NCBI GenBank assembly: GCA_036310185.1
Contig: JAXJSH010000070.1
Span: 62,001 to 126,000 of the forward strand
Origin: JALENY01 sp036310185
GTDB lineage: Bacteria > Bacillota > Clostridia > Lachnospirales > Lachnospiraceae
Length of the DNA: 64,000 nt
Direction: 5' to 3'
Made by a program: the position numbers and the translations under genes. A model generated the notes under the pieces. That model saw only the letters and a program-made list of their open reading frames with translations. It did no database searches and was not told the DNA's origin. Shown here piece after piece: positions 26,288-32,932 of the stretch; within the stretch, counting starts at the first letter, position 1; each line of letters opens with the position of its first letter.

Positions 26288-27143
26288 TATTCGCCCTCCT
26301 CTTGAGCGCTGATACTGCCAGGTTGATAACCAGGATAAATACAAACAGCACAACACCGGTGGCAATCAGTGCTTCTCTGTGCAGTTCTGCTGCATACCCC
26401 ATCTCGGTAACGATATTTGCTGTCATGGTTCGTACTCCTTCCAGAATCCCCTGGGGCATACGGGGCTGATTTCCTGCAACCATGATAACCGCCATGGTTT
26501 CCCCGATGGCACGGCCGATTCCAAGAACAATACCTGCCATGATACCGGATTTTGCAGCCGGGAATACGATACAGTATACGCTTCTCTCATGGGTTGCTCC
26601 CAATGCAAGAGAACCTTCATAATAACTGTCCGGCACGCTTCGAATGGAAGTTTCCGTCACTCCGATGATGGTAGGAAGAATCATAATACCAAGCAGAACC
26701 GATGCGGCCAGCATACTGCTGCCGGAAATATAAGCTTCAGGAAACAGATTTCGAATGGTTGGTACGATCAGCACCATACCGAAGAATCCATATACAATAG
26801 AAGGAACACCGGCCATCAGATTGATAGCGCTGCGGAAAAGAGGATAGATTTTCTTCGGACAATATTTTGCCATAAACACAGAAGTCAGAAGTGCGATCGG
26901 TACACCGATCAGAATTGCTCCGGCGGTAACATAAATGCTGCCCAGAATCATGGGCAGAATACCGTAAATATTATTGGATGGTCTCCACTCTTTTCCCAGA
27001 AGGAAATCGAACAGTCCGATTTCCGCGATGGCCGGAACACCGTTTGCAAACAGGAATACGCAGATGAGCACCACCGCCAAGACGGAGGTGCACGCTGCGA
27101 TCAGGAAGACCAGTCTCATAGCCTGCTCTTTAAAATTTTTCAT
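26277..27143 (-). CDS. pstC: Phosphate ABC transporter permease PstC
   Basis: 288 residues, six helices, with the EAA-like loop SYYEGSLALGATHERSVYCIVFP and GRAIGETMAVIMVAGN, characteristic of PstC. Its ATG 27143 overlaps the last base of the pstS stop, indicating translational coupling to the binding protein. Confidence 0.95.
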   Translation of the reverse strand: MKNFKEQAMRLVFLIAACTSVLAVVLICVFLFANGVPAIAEIGLFDFLLGKEWRPSNNIYGILPMILGSIYVTAGAILIGVPIALLTSVFMAKYCPKKIYPLFRSAINLMAGVPSIVYGFFGMVLIVPTIRNLFPEAYISGSSMLAASVLLGIMILPTIIGVTETSIRSVPDSYYEGSLALGATHERSVYCIVFPAAKSGIMAGIVLGIGRAIGETMAVIMVAGNQPRMPQGILEGVRTMTANIVTEMGYAAELHREALIATGVVLFVFILVINLAVSALKRRANNGN

Positions 27144-28069
27144 TAGATTTCATCCCATGCTGTTGTTTCACCAACGTAGATTGCTTTTACCTGGTCAACT
27201 GTTAAATCATCTGTCGGGTTTTCATTGTTTACGATAACTGCGATACCATCCTGTGCAATTACAGTTGCTGTTACGCCTGTTTCGCTGTCTTTCAGATCAC
27301 GGGAGGCCATACCGATATCACAGATACCTTCGATAGCAGAATTAACACCTGTAGTAGAATCGCTCTGCTGGATTTCGATTTCAGCGTTCGGGTTAACTTC
27401 TGCATAAGCTTCTTTCAGTTTTTCCATAACCGGTGTTACAGAAGAAGAACCAGCTACTACAACTTTACCTTCCGGAGCAGAACCTGCATAAGCTTCCACA
27501 TCATCCAGTGCAATGTAACCGTTTTCAGCAACAACTTCCTGTCCTTCTACACTTAAGATGAAGTCAATGAAGTCCTGAGCTACTTCAGACAGATCGTCTT
27601 TTGTTACGATGTTGAACGGTCTGCATACCTGATAATCACCAGATTTTACGTTCTCAACAGTTGCTTCTACACCGTCGATCTTAACCGCTTTTACAGAATC
27701 ATTCAGAGAACCAAGAGAGATGTAACCGATTGCGTTCGGGTTGCCAGCTACTGTTGTCATCATTACAGATGTGTTGTTTGTGATTTCAGCATCTACTGTT
27801 GTGTAGTCTACTTTCTCACCCGCATCGTTTTTCTGTTCTACACCAAACAGTTCGATGAACGCTCCGCGAGTACCGGAACCATCTTCACGGGATACAACTG
27901 TGATTTTACCGGTTGCGCCTGCTGCCTCTGCTTCTTCGTCAGCAGATTCTGTCACTTCTGCATCTGCAGATCCATCGTTTGCAGCATCAGCTGTGTCTTC
28001 GCTGCTTCCACAGCCGACCATTCCAAGTACCATTGCCGATGTTAATAATAATGCTAATTTTTTCTTCAT
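27143..28069 (-). CDS. pstS: Phosphate-binding lipoprotein
   Basis: 308 residues: signal peptide MKKKLALLLTSAMVLGMVGC with the lipobox Cys at 20, an acidic Ala/Glu linker, then two PstS-like lobes. Phosphate contacts are recognisable in SREDGSGTRGAF and in GSSSVTPVMEKLKEAY. The lobe order appears permuted compared with E. coli PstS (the SGTR motif comes first), as in many clostridial PstS proteins. AAGGAG precedes the ATG. First gene of the seven-gene phosphate operon. Confidence 0.95.
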   Translation of the reverse strand: MKKKLALLLTSAMVLGMVGCGSSEDTADAANDGSADAEVTESADEEAEAAGATGKITVVSREDGSGTRGAFIELFGVEQKNDAGEKVDYTTVDAEITNNTSVMMTTVAGNPNAIGYISLGSLNDSVKAVKIDGVEATVENVKSGDYQVCRPFNIVTKDDLSEVAQDFIDFILSVEGQEVVAENGYIALDDVEAYAGSAPEGKVVVAGSSSVTPVMEKLKEAYAEVNPNAEIEIQQSDSTTGVNSAIEGICDIGMASRDLKDSETGVTATVIAQDGIAVIVNNENPTDDLTVDQVKAIYVGETTAWDEI

Positions 28070-28138
28070 AACTAAAGATCTCCTTGCTTTTTTCTTTTTG
28101 TTTTTGTTTGCTTTGTTTTCTCAACAAGGACATCTTAT

Positions 28139-28187
28139 GTAAAAAATGTAAAATCCAAAAGTAAAATCATGTTAAATCTACGTAAAA
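28139..28187 (-). promoter_or_regulatory. PhoP-box array upstream of pstS
   Basis: Five direct TTTTAC-like repeats on the minus strand, read on the plus strand as GTAAAA or GTTAAA beginning at 28139, 28148, 28161, 28171 and 28182, roughly one helical turn apart. This is the layout of Gram-positive PhoP boxes. TAAGAT just downstream may be the -10; the -35 is poor, as expected for an activated promoter. Confidence 0.75.
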
Positions 28188-28193
28188 TCACAT

Positions 28194-28223
28194 AGAAAAA
28201 GCTGCCGTATCCGCTACGACAGC
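28194..28223 (-). terminator. Terminator of the alpha/beta hydrolase gene
   Basis: Nine-bp stem GCTGTCGTA/TACGGCAGC (28201-28209 and 28215-28223 on the plus strand, one G-T pair) followed on the minus strand by TTTTTC. Confidence 0.85.
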
Positions 28224-28229
28224 CAATTT

Positions 28230-29150
28230 TCACACCTTCGACAGATATTTTACAATATCCGCATACACATCATATTTCATTGTTTCCATCAATATCTCAT
28301 GGCGCATGCCCGGATATAATTTCCCGCGGATGTTGCAGTAGCCCTGCATGCGCAGATGATTAATTGTTTTCTTCAGCTTCCTGGGTCCGCCAATGCACGG
28401 ATCTTCGCTTCCGCCAATAAAAAGAATCGGCAGCTTCGGCTTTTTACATGCCCAGCCTTTTGAATTGTAAGTCTCTCCCATCAGTTCGAACAGCGCATGA
28501 TACCCGTCTACGGTGAATGTAAATCCACATTCCGGAGCAGAGTCGTACTCTTCCACCACTTTCGGATCCGAACAGTGCCAGGCAAACCGGCTTTTTTCCT
28601 CCGCATACTTTGCCTCATAGGAACCAAAGACTGCTGATTCCAGAAATTTGCTCGGATGCATACTGCCGCAGATCAGCTTCTGTACCCGGTCAACACATTT
28701 TCCCACCGGAAGCGCCCGATTTTTGCTGGGCGAACCGCTTAGAATCAGTGCCTGCAGTTCTGCATCATATTTTTTCAGATAAGTTCGCGCGATCAGACTG
28801 CCCATGCTGTGCCCCAGCAGGATAAACGGCGCCTGGGGCCATCTGTCCTTCGCCTGCATGGTAATCTGATGCAAATCTTCCACCAGGGCTTCTGCACCTC
28901 CCCCGTACATGTACCCCAGATGTGATTTTTCTTTTACGCTGCTTCCATGACCTCTGTGGTCATGAATGATACTGGCATAACCCTTCTGTGCCATGTATTC
29001 CATAAATTCGGTGTAACGCTCTTTTGTCTCGCACATACCGTGGGAAATCTGAATTACACCTTTCAGTTCGGGATCATTCGGTTCTATGATGAATACATCC
29101 AGTTCAAGCCCGTCAAAATCCGACTGCAGTTTCAAATATTCTTTCTGCAT
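28230..29150 (-). CDS. Alpha/beta hydrolase, lysophospholipase/monoacylglycerol-lipase-like
   Basis: 306 residues of the serine-aminopeptidase/Hydrolase_4 group. The nucleophile Ser is in ILLGHSMGSLIAR, the oxyanion region in VIQISHGMCETKERY, and the likely acid and His are in FIGGSEDPCIGG and GMRHEIL. No signal peptide, so it is cytoplasmic. Probably hydrolyses lipid or other carboxyl esters; the substrate cannot be told from sequence. A single-gene unit with GGGGTG upstream of ATG 29150. Confidence 0.88.
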   Translation of the reverse strand: MQKEYLKLQSDFDGLELDVFIIEPNDPELKGVIQISHGMCETKERYTEFMEYMAQKGYASIIHDHRGHGSSVKEKSHLGYMYGGGAEALVEDLHQITMQAKDRWPQAPFILLGHSMGSLIARTYLKKYDAELQALILSGSPSKNRALPVGKCVDRVQKLICGSMHPSKFLESAVFGSYEAKYAEEKSRFAWHCSDPKVVEEYDSAPECGFTFTVDGYHALFELMGETYNSKGWACKKPKLPILFIGGSEDPCIGGPRKLKKTINHLRMQGYCNIRGKLYPGMRHEILMETMKYDVYADIVKYLSKV

Positions 29151-29486
29151 ACAATCACCCCTAAATCATTCATACCCCCAGTTATTTTTATTCTTAGTGT
29201 CAGTTTTTCTTTTCTTCCTCCGACAGAACCGTTTTTTGTTCCAGTCCTTTCTTTATTGTAAGTCTTTCGTTTTTCAATGTCAAAATAATTACTGTTAAAA
29301 TTGTAAATCTTCCGAAGATGCGAACCGTTACTCGCATTTTATAAAGATCTGCCACATATTTTTCCCCATATTTCTCACACTATCATTATATGAAACGTTC
29401 ATGCATCCACATTCATTTTGCCGGACCAGACCGCCTGACACGAAAATGCATGAAAATCCATATCAAAAACAAAAAGGAGTCTGCCC
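29151..29486. other. Intergenic region without recognised gene
   Basis: AT-rich stretch between the minus-strand hydrolase and the plus-strand small protein gene. It should hold both promoters, but I could not find a well-spaced sigma-A pair for either. A weak candidate for the plus strand is TTTCCC, 17 bases, CATTAT near 29360-29390. Confidence 0.4.
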
Positions 29487-29666
29487 ATGAAAAAGAAGAA
29501 AAAAAATCCGTATAACATCTACGACAACCACAATTTTGCCGACAGCGCTTCCTCTACAGAATGCACTGGTCTGATTCCCGGCAATCCGGATTCCAGAGAA
29601 ACCTTTCAGACTTACAGCAATATTTACGAATTCACCGGTTCTCCCGATGACGATGATGCCTCCTGA
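29487..29666 (+). CDS. 59-residue small protein with CTGLIPG motif, unknown function
   Basis: Begins with a Lys run (MKKKKKNPYNIYDNHNFAD), contains ASSTECTGLIPGNPDS and a Tyr/Phe-rich middle (FQTYSNIYEFTG), and ends in four Asp. AAAAAGGAG precedes ATG 29487 and a strong terminator follows the stop by eight bases, so it looks like a complete monocistronic gene. No signal peptide or membrane helix. The CTGLIP-type core followed by a Y-x3-Y pattern reminds me of short conserved clostridial hypothetical proteins, but I cannot confirm a family. Confidence 0.65.
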   Translation: MKKKKKNPYNIYDNHNFADSASSTECTGLIPGNPDSRETFQTYSNIYEFTGSPDDDDAS

Positions 29667-29674
29667 TGACAGAA

Positions 29675-29711
29675 AAGGTGTAAAAAGCGTGCCACACACT
29701 TTTTACACCTT
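29675..29711 (+). terminator. Terminator of the 59-residue protein gene
   Basis: Perfect arms AAGGTGTAAAAAG (29675-29687) and CTTTTTACACCTT (29699-29711). The T-run is inside the stem and the stem is symmetrical, so it could also serve the minus-strand mscL gene. Confidence 0.75.
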
Positions 29712-29750
29712 ACACACAACTATCTCAAATAATATTCTATTTTCTTCTGT

Positions 29751-30191
29751 TTAAGCTTCTTTTGAAAGATCTGAAGTACAATGTGCACATTTTGTTGCCT
29801 CAATCGGAATCTCAGACAGACAGTACGGACATTTCTTTGTAGTCGGTGCCGGAGCTTCCTCCTCTTTGACGCCAGCCAGCCGCTTTGCTTTTTCAGTCGC
29901 TTTGTTCACAGCCTTCATCATACAGAATACCACCAGCGCCATAATCAGGAAATTGAATACTGCTGTAAGGAATTTTCCGTAATTCAGTGTCACTTCTCCA
30001 AGAATGTTGAGTGACAGCTTATCGAAGTTCTTGCCCCCAAACAGACCGAGAATCGGTGAAATAATGTCCTCGTTCAAAGACGTTACGATTGATGTAAATG
30101 CACCGCCGATGATAACACCGACTGCCATATCCATCACATTTCCTCTTGCGATGAAATCTCTAAATTCACCCCAAAAACCTTTTTTTGCCAT
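29751..30191 (-). CDS. mscL: Large-conductance mechanosensitive channel with C-terminal zinc ribbon
   Basis: Pentameric membrane pore that releases solutes on osmotic downshock. The 146 residues begin MAKKGFWGEFRDFIARGNVMDMAVGVIIGGAF in part, with the two MscL helices and the FGGKNF loop between them. After the usual amphipathic tail there is an extra zinc-ribbon-like end with CPYC and CAHC. The start is ATG 30191 with GGAGG eight bases upstream. Confidence 0.93.
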   Translation of the reverse strand: MAKKGFWGEFRDFIARGNVMDMAVGVIIGGAFTSIVTSLNEDIISPILGLFGGKNFDKLSLNILGEVTLNYGKFLTAVFNFLIMALVVFCMMKAVNKATEKAKRLAGVKEEEAPAPTTKKCPYCLSEIPIEATKCAHCTSDLSKEA

Positions 30192-30294
30192 TTGCGTTTC
30201 CTCCCTGGTTCTTTTAATTTTTTTCTGAACGTATTTTTCCGGCAAAAATCTGCCGTTTTTTTAATGCTTTACACCAGATTTGTAAATCCCGTAT

Positions 30295-30732
30295 TTATTC
30301 TTCCAGTTCATGAATCATTGCAATACGTCTGTTGTGACGGTCACCTTCGAACTCAGACTCCAGATACGCGTCACAAATATCTTTTGCCAGTTCCACACCC
30401 ACGATTCGCGCACCAAATGCCAAAATATTGGCATTGTTATGCTGTTTTACAAGGCGGGCTGTTGCGGTGTCACTGCATACCGCAGCGCGGATTCCCTTTA
30501 CTTTATTTGCGGCAATTGAAATACCTACACCGGTACCGCAGATCAGAATACCACAGTCAACTTCCTTTGCCACTACCGCATCTGCTACTTTTTTCGCGAA
30601 GACCGGATAATCGCAGCTGTCATTTGTGTCGGTACCAAAGTTTACAATTTCATGCCCTTTTTCTTCCAGATATTTTTTGATTACCCACTTCAGTTCTGTT
30701 CCGCCGTGGTCGTTTCCCATTGCAATTTTCAC
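30295..30732 (-). CDS. rpiB: Ribose-5-phosphate isomerase B
   Basis: Interconverts ribose-5-phosphate and ribulose-5-phosphate. The 145-residue RpiB/LacA fold shows MGNDHGGTELK, the catalytic-Cys region CGILICGTGVGISIAANK, and the ring-opening His in VKQHNNANILAFG. The start is GTG 30732, eight bases after GGAGG. No neighbours of the pentose pathway. Confidence 0.95.
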   Translation of the reverse strand: MKIAMGNDHGGTELKWVIKKYLEEKGHEIVNFGTDTNDSCDYPVFAKKVADAVVAKEVDCGILICGTGVGISIAANKVKGIRAAVCSDTATARLVKQHNNANILAFGARIVGVELAKDICDAYLESEFEGDRHNRRIAMIHELEE

Positions 30733-31050
30733 AATAATGTCCTCCGTGTTTTCTATTCCAGTGCAGCCTGTGCACTGCTTATTTACTCCGCGAATATCTT
30801 ATCACAAAGTTTTCTGTCTGGGAAGACAGGTTTTATGCAATAATTGCATTTCCGGTATAAAGCTCACAATATAATGCAGAAACCATTTTTTCATCTCCTT
30901 TCACAAAAATGAACGGAGAAACTGCTCTGATACTATTTTTCCAAAATATAAAATTATTGTCAATACAATATTCCTATGTATTTGTTTTCCGTTTCCCTTC
31001 TAAGTTAAACCAGCATATTTTTGCCCATTTTTCACATACTATTTACGAAA
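30733..31050. other. Intergenic region upstream of rpiB
   Basis: Contains the rpiB leader with a CTGTCT/AGACAG hairpin near 30814-30830, a possible 17-codon minus-strand ORF (30833-30886), and a palindrome TATTG...CAATA at 30955-30970. On the minus strand that palindrome includes TTGACA (30958-30963), a possible -35 with a poor AAAAAT -10. Nothing else recognised. Confidence 0.4.
30833..30886 (-). CDS. Possible 17-residue leader peptide upstream of rpiB
   Basis: ATG 30886 lies eight bases after AAAGGAG and encodes MVSALYCELYTGNAIIA. The strong ribosome binding site is the only support. It could be a translated leader of rpiB or chance; an overlapping frame of 29 codons starts directly against the same Shine-Dalgarno. 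Confidence 0.25.
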   Translation of the reverse strand: MVSALYCELYTGNAIIA

Positions 31051-31225
31051 GATACCAGGGTCAAAAGTTCATATGTTTCATGCCTGCATGAAAAATGTGA
31101 CTTTGATACCCGCAAAACATGAGAAAATAGCCCGAACAGGGCGGATTTCGAATATTTTTAGGATTACGGGAGCATAAAATGCGAAGTAATCCGCAGGTAT
31201 CAGGGGACAAATACCTTTTGACCCC
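31051..31225 (+). ncRNA. Candidate structured RNA element with nested and alternative stems
   Basis: An outer stem GGGTCAAAAG (31058-31067) with CTTTTGACCC (31215-31224) encloses several helices: TTTCATGC/GCATGAAA (31076-31083/31086-31093), TGATACC/GGTATCA (31104-31110/31196-31202), GCCC/GGGC (31130-31142), and GGATTAC/GTAATCC (31161-31167/31186-31192) containing GCAT/ATGC. The 3' outer strand can instead pair locally with GGGGACAAA (31203-31211), giving two exclusive folds. It ends 30 bases before a small plus-strand ORF. I do not recognise a known riboswitch; a dispersed repeat is the alternative. Confidence 0.5.
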
Positions 31226-31254
31226 AACATCTTACGAAAGGAAGGTGCTCAATC

Positions 31255-31383
31255 ATGCTCAACATTCAAAACGACGGCTACGACGACGACAATATCCCGG
31301 ATGTGGATCTGCCGGAGAAATCCGATTCTTCCGAAGTCAAACCAGACGACGTCCCAAGACGTGACGGTCCCGGCGGAGAATAG
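31255..31383 (+). CDS. 42-residue acidic peptide, unknown function
   Basis: Starts MLNIQNDGYDDDNIPDVDLP and ends RRDGPGGE. It is rich in Asp, Glu and Pro, with no membrane segment or signal. AAAGGAAGG lies about nine bases before ATG 31255. It directly follows the structured element at 31051-31225 and converges on the tRNA-Gly genes. Strong ribosome binding site and composition suggest a real small gene; function and family are unknown. Confidence 0.5.
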   Translation: MLNIQNDGYDDDNIPDVDLPEKSDSSEVKPDDVPRRDGPGGE

Positions 31384-31430
31384 AAACACCCGAAAAACCG
31401 CCAACTTCAAAACAGTCTAAATTTGCGCAC

Positions 31431-31459
31431 AAAAAAACCGCTTGAATCATCAAGCGGTT
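31431..31459 (-). terminator. Terminator of the tRNA-Gly operon
   Basis: Perfect ten-bp arms AACCGCTTGA (31436-31445) and TCAAGCGGTT (31450-31459), followed on the minus strand by a run of seven T. It lies six bases after the second tRNA. Confidence 0.9.
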
Positions 31460-31464
31460 TTCAG

Positions 31465-31537
31465 AGCGCGAGACGGGACTCGAACCCGCGGCCTCGACCT
31501 TGGCAAGGTCGCGCTCCACCAACTGAGCCACTCGCGC
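31465..31537 (-). tRNA. tRNA-Gly (GCC), second copy of the operon
   Basis: Complete 73-base cloverleaf on the minus strand: acceptor GCGCGAG/CTCGCGC with discriminator T, D arm GCTCAGTTGGTGGAGC, anticodon stem CGACC/GGTCG with loop TTGCCAA (anticodon GCC), and T arm GCGGGTTCGAGTCCCGT. CCA is not encoded. Identical to the copy at 31621-31693. Confidence 0.97.
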
Positions 31538-31620
31538 ATATGTTGTTTCGGAAGTTTTGCTTCCCACAACCCTTATTTAATTGCCAAACGAAAAACTTCA
31601 AATCATCAAAGCTTTTCAAG

Positions 31621-31693
31621 AGCGCGAGACGGGACTCGAACCCGCGGCCTCGACCTTGGCAAGGTCGCGCTCCACCAACTGAGCCACTCGCGC
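31621..31693 (-). tRNA. tRNA-Gly (GCC), first copy of the operon
   Basis: Same 73-base sequence and anticodon GCC as the copy at 31465-31537. It is transcribed first from the promoter at 31739-31767. The bases following each copy are also similar, indicating a recent tandem duplication. Confidence 0.97.
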
Positions 31694-31738
31694 ATATTGT
31701 TGTTTCAGAAGTTTTTTGTGTTCCTCACAACAATAGTT

Positions 31739-31767
31739 ATAATACACTATACCATTCACTTTGTCAA
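31739..31767 (-). promoter_or_regulatory. Strong promoter of the tRNA-Gly pair
   Basis: Minus strand TTGACA (31762-31767), a 17-base spacer and TATTAT (31739-31744), about 45 bases before the first tRNA. Confidence 0.85.
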
Positions 31768-31848
31768 CACTTTTTTTGAATTTTTTAATTATTCAAAAAA
31801 CTATGACAATTATCTCGCTTACTTATTCTGTTTCATACCTGTTTTCGC

Positions 31849-32613
31849 TCAGGATTTCAGCACCGCACTGAGTACATACTGATTTTTTGAAAAAGTCTTC
31901 TGGCTGATATCTTCCAGACGGATCAGATCCAGATCAAGCCAAAGTTCCTCCGCCACGATCATAATATGTGCAAACATAATACCAAAGTTCAGTTCATCCC
32001 ATTTTTTAAATCGATCCACACTTGCCTTTTTGGAGAAAATATGAATACGGTTTGAATAAACCACAAACCGCCATGGCTGACCGTTGTAGCTGGAAGGCGC
32101 AAGCCGGGCTGCTTCCAGAACCTTCAGTTCCCACTCTTTCGGTGTTTCTTTGTACACGCATAGTTCCCGGAGACTCAGGCGCTTTGCCTCCTGCTGCGGA
32201 CGGATATGCGGTTCTTTGCTTTTACCAAATGCCACCATCATGATCAGTTCTTTGCTGCCGCGCATGGTCTGACTTCCTTTTACCACAGCACTGCCCATAA
32301 TGCAGCTTCCCAGCCCCTTTGCAGTCAGATACAGGCAAAGCTGTTCCAGAATATACCCTGCATTCATCTGATATTTATCGCTTTTCTCCGAATAAAGTGC
32401 CAGATAATACGGTGCCTTGATACCAAAAAGCCCTTTCAGTTTCTGCTGCCCACGGCTGTTGTCAATAATGCCAAGTTCCGTGTCAATGCCCGGAAACAAT
32501 CTGGGAATCTCCTGATAGAAGTTTCCAATGTCTTCCAGAATTCTGGGACTGATCGGTTCCATCATATAATTTCGTACAGATTTTCTTACGTAAATAGCCT
32601 CTGATAAATTCAT
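31849..32613 (-). CDS. Nitroreductase-family flavoprotein
   Basis: 254 residues with the FMN-binding opening IYVRKSVRNYM, the middle GLGSCIMGSAV and the C-terminal LAPSSYNGQPWRFVVY. It resembles the group of two-domain-repeat, single-chain nitroreductases and probably reduces nitro or quinone compounds with NAD(P)H; the true substrate is unknown. AGGTG lies upstream of ATG 32613. Monocistronic with a candidate promoter at 32646-32673. Confidence 0.88.
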   Translation of the reverse strand: MNLSEAIYVRKSVRNYMMEPISPRILEDIGNFYQEIPRLFPGIDTELGIIDNSRGQQKLKGLFGIKAPYYLALYSEKSDKYQMNAGYILEQLCLYLTAKGLGSCIMGSAVVKGSQTMRGSKELIMMVAFGKSKEPHIRPQQEAKRLSLRELCVYKETPKEWELKVLEAARLAPSSYNGQPWRFVVYSNRIHIFSKKASVDRFKKWDELNFGIMFAHIMIVAEELWLDLDLIRLEDISQKTFSKNQYVLSAVLKS

Positions 32614-32645
32614 TTATTTGATCACCTACTGATTTGCTTAGTATT

Positions 32646-32673
32646 AGTTTATCACATATCTTTTTATTTGCAA
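32646..32673 (-). promoter_or_regulatory. Candidate promoter of the nitroreductase gene
   Basis: Minus strand TTGCAA (32668-32673), 16 bases, TAAACT (32646-32651), about 35 bases before the ATG. Confidence 0.5.
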
Positions 32674-32886
32674 CCAAACTTTGTGACCATTTTTCTTTAA
32701 AAAAATTCCTTTTCTTGGTCATCTTAACAAAAAATCTCAATTCTGTTCACAGTTCTTTTACAAACCCATCAAGAATTGAACACATTTTTCCTGTATATTA
32801 ATACTTGTAAGAAAGATATACACACACTTTTCTTTTTCATAGCTGGTCACAGCGACCAGCACTCCTTCCTTTTTATATTATATAAT

Positions 32887-32915
32887 AAAAAAGACCGAAC
32901 TAATCGGTCTTTTTT
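32887..32915 (-). terminator. Terminator of pepF, bidirectional
   Basis: AAAAAAGACCGA (32887-32898) and TCGGTCTTTTTT (32904-32915) form a 12-bp stem with T-runs on both strands, directly after the pepF stop. Confidence 0.88.
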
Positions 32916-32932
32916 ATTTTGCTCTTATTTAT

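Larger units (their letters stand above)
32614..32932. other. Intergenic region between nitroreductase and pepF
   Basis: Holds the nitroreductase promoter (32646-32673), the pepF terminator (32887-32915) and a perfect hairpin GCTGGTC/GACCAGC at 32842-32860. On the minus strand the hairpin lies between AAGGAG and an ATG that opens only 23 codons, so I do not call a gene. Confidence 0.45.

Noticed and set aside
29463..29699. Minus-strand 78-codon ORF
   Set aside because: Runs through the terminator at 29675-29711 and opposes the better supported 59-codon plus-strand gene.
31423..31882. Two overlapping plus-strand ORFs with repeated RARDGTRTRGLDLGKVALHQ-type segments
   Set aside because: The repeat is the reverse complement of the two identical tRNA-Gly genes; no ribosome binding site.
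32757..32868. 23-codon minus-strand ORF preceded by AAGGAG and the GCTGGTC/GACCAGC hairpin
   Set aside because: Too short, and the hairpin separates the Shine-Dalgarno from the start by too many bases.
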